Below are positions 59,372-64,000 of a stretch of DNA of 64,000 nt, one piece after another (within the stretch, counting starts at the first letter, position 1; every line of letters starts with the position of its first letter). The DNA is from Muribaculaceae bacterium (lineage in GTDB: Bacteria; Bacteroidota; Bacteroidia; Bacteroidales; Muribaculaceae). Under the pieces are notes generated by a model, which ran no database searches, was not told the origin of the DNA, and saw only the letters and a program-made list of their open reading frames with translations. The stretch lies in NCBI GenBank assembly GCA_017405965.1, contig JAFQZK010000020.1:52516-116515 (forward strand). Reading direction: 5' to 3'. The translations under genes and the position numbers were made by a program.

Positions 59372-59380
59372 AAAGGAGGA
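59372..59380 (+). promoter_or_regulatory. Strong Shine-Dalgarno site of rplI
   Basis: AAAGGAGGA ends 7 bases before the rplI ATG (59388). Near-perfect Shine-Dalgarno sites are rare in Bacteroidota, where most of the genes in this window have none, so this ribosomal gene stands out. Confidence 0.7.
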
Positions 59381-59387
59381 AACAATT

Positions 59388-59990
59388 ATGAAGATTATAT
59401 TGAAAGAAGATATCGTCAATCTTGGTTTCAAGAACGACGTTGTGGAAGTGAAGAACGGCTATGGCCGCAACTATCTCATCCCTCAGGGCAAGGCCATCCT
59501 GGCTACCCCCAGCGCACTCAAGGTGCATGCCGAGAATCTGCGTCAGCAGGCTCACAAGCTGGCTAAGGTGAAAGCCGACGCCGAGGAGGCTGCCAAGGCA
59601 TTCGAGGGCGTATCGCTCACCATCCCCGTTAAGGTCAGCCCCACGGGCACCATCTACGGTTCGGTTGGCGCCGCTCAAGTACACGAGGCTCTGCTCGCCG
59701 CTGGTCACAATGTTGACCGCAAGATCGTGAGCGTTCACGAGAGCATCAAGACCCCGGGCAAGTACACCGGTATCGTACGCCTGCACAAGGAAGTTGCTGT
59801 TGAGATCCCCTTTGAGGTGATCGCCGAGAACGCTGAGGAGCTCGCCGCCGAGCGCGCTGCTCGCAAGGCCGAGGAGGCTGCTCATCAGGCTGCTCTCGCC
59901 GCCGCTAAGGCTGCCGAGGAAGGTGCCGAGGAGGCTGAGGATGCCGAGGCTCCCGCCGAGGAGGCTCCCGAAGCTCCCGCCGCAGAGTAA
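59388..59990 (+). CDS. rplI: 50S ribosomal protein L9
   Basis: 200 residues. The L9 N-terminal domain (MKIILKEDIVNLGFKNDVVE, NGYGRNYLIPQGKA), the central helix and the C-terminal domain (about 80-150; FGSVTxxxI-like GTIYGSVGAAQVHEALLAAG) are intact. An acidic Ala/Glu/Pro tail (about 155-200) makes it about 50 residues longer than the usual 150. Last gene of the operon, 31 bases after rpsR, ending at a strong terminator. Confidence 0.97.
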   Translation: MKIILKEDIVNLGFKNDVVEVKNGYGRNYLIPQGKAILATPSALKVHAENLRQQAHKLAKVKADAEEAAKAFEGVSLTIPVKVSPTGTIYGSVGAAQVHEALLAAGHNVDRKIVSVHESIKTPGKYTGIVRLHKEVAVEIPFEVIAENAEELAAERAARKAEEAAHQAALAAAKAAEEGAEEAEDAEAPAEEAPEAPAAE

Positions 59991-60010
59991 TAAAACAACA
60001 TGATAATGAT

Positions 60011-60054
60011 GAAGACACCGGTCCTCTCCACAAGGCCGGTGTCTTCTTTTATTA
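60011..60054 (+). terminator. Terminator of the rpsF-rpsR-rplI operon
   Basis: 11-bp perfect stem (GAAGACACCGG, 60011-60021, with 60036-60046) closed by a 14-base loop and followed by TTTTATT, 20 bases after the rplI stop. Confidence 0.9.
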
Positions 60055-60071
60055 TAACCTGATTACCTGAC

Positions 60072-60143
60072 GACCTTAAAGACCTTAAAGTCCCTAATGT
60101 CCCTAAGGACCTTAAAGACCTTAAGGACCCTAAAGACCTTAAA
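60072..60143. repeat. Eight tandem 9-bp repeats
   Basis: Eight adjacent units of consensus GACCTTAAA (variants GTCCCTAAT, GTCCCTAAG, GACCTTAAG, GACCCTAAA) fill the spacer between the rplI terminator and the Dabb gene. Because each unit is 9 bases, frame would be kept in translation (Asp-Leu-Lys), but no start precedes it. Not a CRISPR: there are no spacers. Confidence 0.9.
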
Positions 60144-60180
60144 GCCGTCATTAAAAGAATAAACTCTAAACTATTATATT

Positions 60181-60474
60181 ATGACCAAGCACATTGTGAT
60201 GTTTCAACTGCAGGGCTCTGACGAACTGAGGCGCGAGACCGCGTTGCGTTTCAAGCAAGCCCTGGAAGCCTTGCCCGCCCAGATTGACGTGCTCGAGAGC
60301 ATTGAGGTGGGGCTTAACGAGAATCCCGGCGAGGACTGGGACATCGTCCTGACAGCTATTGTCCCCACGATGGACGACGTGGCTACCTACGCCAAGCACC
60401 CCGCACACGTTGCCGCAGCCGCTATCATCAAAGACGTGAAGCGGATGCGCGCATGCGTGGACTATAACTATTAA
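60181..60474 (+). CDS. Dabb (stress-responsive alpha/beta barrel) family protein
   Basis: 97 residues, the normal length for the dimeric Dabb ferredoxin-like fold. Signature MTKHIVMFQL at the start, FKQALEALPAQIDVLESIEV in the middle, and the conserved TYAKHPAHVAA segment. Members are stress-related or polyketide-cyclase-like; the bacterial role is generally unknown. It is alone on its strand, 38 bases after the 9-bp repeat array, and converges with pfkA. Confidence 0.9.
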   Translation: MTKHIVMFQLQGSDELRRETALRFKQALEALPAQIDVLESIEVGLNENPGEDWDIVLTAIVPTMDDVATYAKHPAHVAAAAIIKDVKRMRACVDYNY

Positions 60475-60485
60475 ATAATAAGGTG

Positions 60486-61466
60486 TTAGACCGATAGGCG
60501 CTTGAGTGTCTCAAGCAAGTCGCGGTCGATGGGCTTGTCCTTGCGGATGGCCTTGGAGAACGGTACATACACGATTCTCTCGTCATCGTCACCGATCATG
60601 ATGTTGCGTTGACCTTCCATCAGCGCATCGATGGCTGCTGCACCCATGCGTGAGGCCAGGATGCGGTCTTGGGCCGTGGGGCTGCCGCCGCGTTGCAGGT
60701 GGCCCAGGATGGTCACGCGCACGTCATACTGCGGGAACTCCTTGTTCACGCGTTCGGCCAGGCCCATCGCGCCACCGGTGACAGGGCTCTCGGCAACAAG
60801 CACAATCGATGAATTCTTGCTCTTGCGGAAACCTCTCTCGATGAGTTCGGCCAACTGGTCCACCTCGGTCGAGATTTCAGGGATAATGGCCGCCTCGGCA
60901 CCGCTTGCCAGGGCACCGTTCAGTGCAAGGAATCCGGCTTCGCGGCCCATCACCTCGATAAAGAACAGGCGTTCGTGGCTGCTGGCAGTATCGCGAATGC
61001 GGTCCACACACCACATGATCGTGTTCAGTGCGGTGTCGTAGCCGATGGTGTGGTCGGTGCCGCTCAGGTCGTTGTCGATGGTGCCGGGCAGTCCCACGAT
61101 GGGGAAGTCAAACTCGCTGGCAAATTGGCGGGCGCCGCTCAGCGAACCGTCGCCTCCTATGACCACCAGTGCATCGATGCCGTGCTTCTTGATGTTCTCA
61201 TAGGCCATTTGACGCCCTTCCTCTGTCTTGAATTCCTTGCAGCGTGCGGTCTTGAGGATGGTTCCGCCGTGATGGATGATATTGGAGACGTTCTGGGTCT
61301 TCAAGTCAACGATTTCGTTCTCTACGAGACCCTTGTAGCCCCTGTAGATGCCTTTCACCTTAAATCCATTGTAGATTGCCGAGCGGGTCACCGCACGGAT
61401 GGCTGCATTCATTCCCGGTGCGTCACCGCCCGAGGTCAGTAAGCCGATAGTCTTGATGGCTGCCAT
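60486..61466 (-). CDS. pfkA: ATP-type 6-phosphofructokinase
   Basis: 326 residues from ATG 61466 ([20 protein letters not shown]); the frame continues upstream through the promoter and a terminator, so the longer start is rejected. Family signatures: [26 protein letters not shown] (the Gly after Asp fits ATP rather than pyrophosphate use), [20 protein letters not shown] with the catalytic Asp, [12 protein letters not shown], and [15 protein letters not shown]. It phosphorylates fructose 6-phosphate in glycolysis. The length matches bacterial PfkA. Confidence 0.97.
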   Translation of the reverse strand: MAAIKTIGLLTSGGDAPGMNAAIRAVTRSAIYNGFKVKGIYRGYKGLVENEIVDLKTQNVSNIIHHGGTILKTARCKEFKTEEGRQMAYENIKKHGIDALVVIGGDGSLSGARQFASEFDFPIVGLPGTIDNDLSGTDHTIGYDTALNTIMWCVDRIRDTASSHERLFFIEVMGREAGFLALNGALASGAEAAIIPEISTEVDQLAELIERGFRKSKNSSIVLVAESPVTGGAMGLAERVNKEFPQYDVRVTILGHLQRGGSPTAQDRILASRMGAAAIDALMEGQRNIMIGDDDERIVYVPFSKAIRKDKPIDRDLLETLKRLSV

Positions 61467-61507
61467 ATTGCTTCGTTTTTTGGGTTGTGAATATATTGTT
61501 CTGCCTG

Positions 61508-61539
61508 CAAAGGTAATGATATTTTTATTGCAAAGCAAT
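61508..61539 (-). promoter_or_regulatory. Promoter of pfkA
   Basis: Minus strand ATTG (61536-61539), 20 bases, TACCTTTG (61508-61515), about 40 bases before the pfkA start and directly downstream of the terminator at 61540-61571. Confidence 0.65.
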
Positions 61540-61571
61540 AAAAAAACGGCATCTGCTCGCGCAGACGCCGT
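61540..61571 (-). terminator. Orphan rho-independent terminator upstream of pfkA
   Basis: ACGGC and CTGC arms (61546-61550, 61553-61556) pair with GCAG and GCCGT (61561-61564, 61567-61571) around a TCGC loop; on the minus strand a T7 run follows. The nearest upstream minus-strand gene already has its own terminator at 61987-62026, so this one ends some other transcript. Confidence 0.8.
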
Positions 61572-61986
61572 AATTCTCATGTTTTTTATTGCTTGCGTTT
61601 AATGATAGGATTAGAATAAGGCCAGTTTAATCATTTAATCAACATTAACTACCATCAAAAGATTATATTTTTTATTTCGTTTCGTTATGAGGATAGGTCA
61701 CACAAGGTGAACCAGGAATCTTCTATAAAAATTTGGAGAAATGCTATTGACGCTGCAAAATTAGTCTATGCAGTAGCTGCCCGATTATGAATTTCTCGGA
61801 TTTTATTTGCAGGAATTGTCGTTTTTGTGACCAAAAATTTGTCAAAATTTTACCCAAATTTTAGTTAAGTATCTGTTTAATAGCGAAATAAAAATACAAA
61901 TACAAATTTAGCATTTGTAATTTGTTTTCTTTCTTTTTCCTGTGTTTTTTGAGCTTTTTACTTGCTTTGTTTATCACATTGCAGGA
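61572..61986 (-). other. Gene-free spacer, possible small RNA locus
   Basis: About 415 AT-rich bases between two minus-strand terminators. On the minus strand TAATTTTG (61756-61763) and TAAATTTG (61903-61910) could be -7 elements, and a GGTTCACCTTGTGTGACC hairpin lies near 61700. A transcript of about 180-350 bases ending at 61540 would explain the orphan terminator. No open reading frame of note; not a recognised RNA family. Confidence 0.3.
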
Positions 61987-62026
61987 TAGAAAAAGAGGTC
62001 AGCATGGCGATAATGCCATGCTGACC
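61987..62026 (-). terminator. Terminator of the alpha-2-macroglobulin-like gene
   Basis: Perfect 12-bp stem (GGTCAGCATGGC, 61997-62008, with 62015-62026), 6-base loop, followed on the minus strand by TCTTTTTCT. It lies 26 bases past the gene's stop. Confidence 0.92.
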
Positions 62027-62052
62027 GTTGTGATTGATGCCGGGTGATGATC

Positions 62053-64000
62053 CTATTCTTTCACACCGACGTTGATGGTCTTGCCGGCGCTGTGGGCACT
62101 CAGCTGCGGGGCATACTGGCACTGGATGGTGGCGATGCCCGAGGTGAAATCGCCGGGGTTGGTCACCCACACGTCGTAGCCGATGATGTGCGTGCCCTTG
62201 TCAAGGCTGTTCACGAACACGTTGGTCTGGGTGTCCTTGGTCTCCTGGTAGAACCAGGTGTTGTCCTCGCTGCGGTAACCCGAGAGCTGGTCAACGGGCT
62301 CGAAGCAGGCAGCGCGCTCGTCGGTCATGGTCACGAAGTCCATGTCCTTGTTGGTCTTGATGACGACGCGCACCTTGACCTTGTCGCCCACCTTGAACGA
62401 TGTGGCCTGATGCAGGGTGCCATCCTGGGCGTACACATAGTATTCCTTGCTGATGGAAACCTCCTCGATGGCCTTCTCCTTGATCTGAGTCATCGGGGCC
62501 TTGAACTGGCTGTAAACGGCGCCCCATGCGGGTCCGCTGCCCGTGCGGTCGATGACCACGCTGCCGGCGGTGGTGGCGGGCAGGGTAGTGCGGAAGTAGC
62601 CCACATACTGGGCCATCTTGTCAAGGGCGATGGGTTGTCCTGCTACTGTGATTGTCGGATTGTCGGCATGCTCGAGCCACTGGCTACCGGTGCTCAGGAT
62701 GCTGTAGACGGCATCGGCGGCAAGGCTGTAACTGCCCCAGTCGTTGCTCTGCTTCATCAGCAGCATCCACTTGCGAATCAGGTCAATCTCCTGCTGACGG
62801 GGATCGACCTCGTTCATGGCCTGCAGGATGGTGCTGGTATAGGCGACCTTGTCAAACTCCCACCATCCGCGGCCGGTCTGCAGGTTGTCCCAGTACATGC
62901 CCAGGCTGGGCTTCACGATAGCAAACTGGCGTATGCTCTCGACGATGCTGCGGGCTGTCTTCTGGTAGCCGTTGCGGTTGAGCGTCATGGCATAGTATGC
63001 CTTCTGCTTGAGGGTGAGTCCCTTGCTCCAGTTCTTGTCCATGTACTTAACCGTCTTCTTGAACAGATCGGCGCTGGCGCTGGACTGCTGCTTCACCTCG
63101 GGGAAGAGGCTGCGCGTGTAGGCATAGCCGGTAAACTGGTTGTATGGCTCCCTGTTGAATTTCTTGGCCAGGTTGAACAGACGCACGTTCTCGCTGTCAT
63201 AGTAGTTGAGGGCGCGGTTGACCATATCGGTCAGTCGGGTGTCGTCGGGCAGGTAGCCCAGATGCTTGATTTCGCCGACGAGTTGCAGCACGGTACCTGT
63301 TGTCCAGGCGTTGGACTGGCAACCGGGGTAGCGGAACCAGGTGAAACCTCCGTCGCCCATCTGCAGCGACTGCAGGGCGGAGATGATCTTCTCATATTCC
63401 TTCTTGACGATGGCCTCGTCAAAGAGTTCGTTCAGTTTCGACATCCTGAGCGTCTGTCGGTCAGCGTCGCGCATCCACGGAGATGCCAGCAGTGTGCCGA
63501 TCTTGAGGTCCTGGTTCTTCTGCAACATCGACACGAGGGTGGAGTCCTCGTCGTGCTGCTTCCAGTAGTTCACGGCCTCCTTGATCTGGGGTTGCGCCTT
63601 GGCGACTCCCTGTGCCACTTGCAGGGCAAACAGACTGTGTGCAGCGTGGGTGGCGACGTTGTACTGGTCGCTGAAGATAGTGGGCAGTGCCAGCACGCAG
63701 TACCACACGGGGTTGTCGCAGTATTCCAGTGTCACGCGTGCGTCCTTGGGGAACTGCGGCAGCGGCTGCTCGAAGTGGCCTTGTGCTGCTTCAATATAGA
63801 AGGGCTCGGTCTCGATGACGGGCGATACGGTCGTGAGCACGGGCACCATCACCTGCTCGCCGTCACCGAAGCGGTCGTTGGCGGCCTTGATGCGGAAGCC
63901 CACGAAGGCGATGGTGTCGGGCACCTGCCAGTCGATGGTGACTGCCTGGCTGCCCATCGGGTCGAGCGTCAGGTTGAACTTGCGGGTGTCATAGACGTCA
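62053..64000 (-). CDS. Alpha-2-macroglobulin family protein (C-terminal part; 5' end beyond window)
   Basis: The frame is open from the right edge (63999) to the stop at 62053, giving about 649 residues of the C-terminal half; the in-frame ATG at 63957 is not the true start. Visible are an MG10-like segment (VTIDWQVPDTIAFVGFRIKA), the helical thioester-type domain (about 120-440; GGFTWFRYPGCQSNAWTTGT, GRGWWEFDKVAYTSTILQAM), and receptor-binding-like beta domains (DGTLHQATSFKVGDKVKVRV, RSEDNTWFYQETKD). The thioester CxEQ motif is absent: its place reads EYCDNPVWYCVLALP, as in many Bacteroidota members. Likely a large envelope-anchored protease-trapping or structural protein. Confidence 0.88.
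   Translation of the reverse strand, partial: DVYDTRKFNLTLDPMGSQAVTIDWQVPDTIAFVGFRIKAANDRFGDGEQVMVPVLTTVSPVIETEPFYIEAAQGHFEQPLPQFPKDARVTLEYCDNPVWYCVLALPTIFSDQYNVATHAAHSLFALQVAQGVAKAQPQIKEAVNYWKQHDEDSTLVSMLQKNQDLKIGTLLASPWMRDADRQTLRMSKLNELFDEAIVKKEYEKIISALQSLQMGDGGFTWFRYPGCQSNAWTTGTVLQLVGEIKHLGYLPDDTRLTDMVNRALNYYDSENVRLFNLAKKFNREPYNQFTGYAYTRSLFPEVKQQSSASADLFKKTVKYMDKNWSKGLTLKQKAYYAMTLNRNGYQKTARSIVESIRQFAIVKPSLGMYWDNLQTGRGWWEFDKVAYTSTILQAMNEVDPRQQEIDLIRKWMLLMKQSNDWGSYSLAADAVYSILSTGSQWLEHADNPTITVAGQPIALDKMAQYVGYFRTTLPATTAGSVVIDRTGSGPAWGAVYSQFKAPMTQIKEKAIEEVSISKEYYVYAQDGTLHQATSFKVGDKVKVRVVIKTNKDMDFVTMTDERAACFEPVDQLSGYRSEDNTWFYQETKDTQTNVFVNSLDKGTHIIGYDVWVTNPGDFTSGIATIQCQYAPQLSAHSAGKTINVGVKE

Noticed and set aside
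60072-60143. CRISPR-like array
   Set aside because: Units of 9 bases are directly adjacent with no spacers and no cas genes nearby.
61467-61580. N-terminal extension of pfkA to ATG 61580
   Set aside because: The extension would be coded by a terminator and the pfkA promoter; PfkA families start at the [14 protein letters not shown] position.

Overview
The window looks like a chromosomal piece of a Bacteroidales bacterium, most like Prevotellaceae or Muribaculaceae. The evidence is two SusC/SusD pairs, promoters of the Bacteroidota type (TTTG-like -33, TAnnTTTG -7), BACON and CarboxypepD_reg-like domains, a DUF4301 gene, and a tmRNA whose tag reads GENNYALAA. Coding DNA is moderately GC-rich, except for a clearly AT-rich TPR gene at 22.9-24.6 kb. 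The species cannot be named from this sequence alone.

1-22.7 kb holds two polysaccharide-utilisation operons, both on the minus strand, and one plus-strand regulator. PUL 1 runs SusC, SusD, GH43-like/discoidin protein, GH144, GH3 (cut by the left edge). The GH144 plus GH3 pairing points to beta-1,2-glucan. PUL 2 runs SusC, SusD, a surface glycan-binding protein with a duplicated binding module, GH16, and a GH5-GH3 fusion, and ends at a strong terminator. It suggests beta-1,3- or mixed-linkage beta-glucan. A SusR-like membrane regulator is divergent from PUL 2.

22.8-38.8 kb is the most unusual part: thirteen minus-strand genes, many overlapping by 4-8 bases, apparently read from one promoter at 38.9 kb. 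In order they encode an M48 metalloprotease with a zinc ribbon, a small acidic protein, a membrane zinc-ribbon protein, a four-helix membrane protein with Rossmann (TrkA/RCK-like) and RyR-like parts, a small membrane protein, a soluble Rossmann-RyR protein, an FHA-TM-trypsin protein, a truncated pseudokinase, a small secreted protein, a secreted TPR-CHAT protease, a secreted unknown protein, and two paralogous coiled-coil proteins, one carrying a long TPR array. I know of no described system with this make-up. A trans-envelope sensing and proteolysis pathway is an inference.

39.2-52.8 kb is accessory: an ABC-type ATPase, a decayed IS3-family element, a GH9 glucanase divergent from a cellobiose 2-epimerase/GH-A glycosidase fusion, a TOTE-type primase-helicase, and an AAA+ ATPase with a PD-(D/E)xK-like end. 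Two ~300-bp repeats (41.3 and 47.8 kb) copy the 3' end and terminator of the ssrA gene at 52.8 kb, so this stretch may have been built by insertions at ssrA.

52.8-64 kb is core: ssrA, a DEDDy exonuclease, RelA (hydrolase site lost), DUF4301, a secreted thioredoxin, rpsF-rpsR-rplI, a Dabb protein, pfkA, and the C-terminal part of an alpha-2-macroglobulin-like protein that runs off the right edge.
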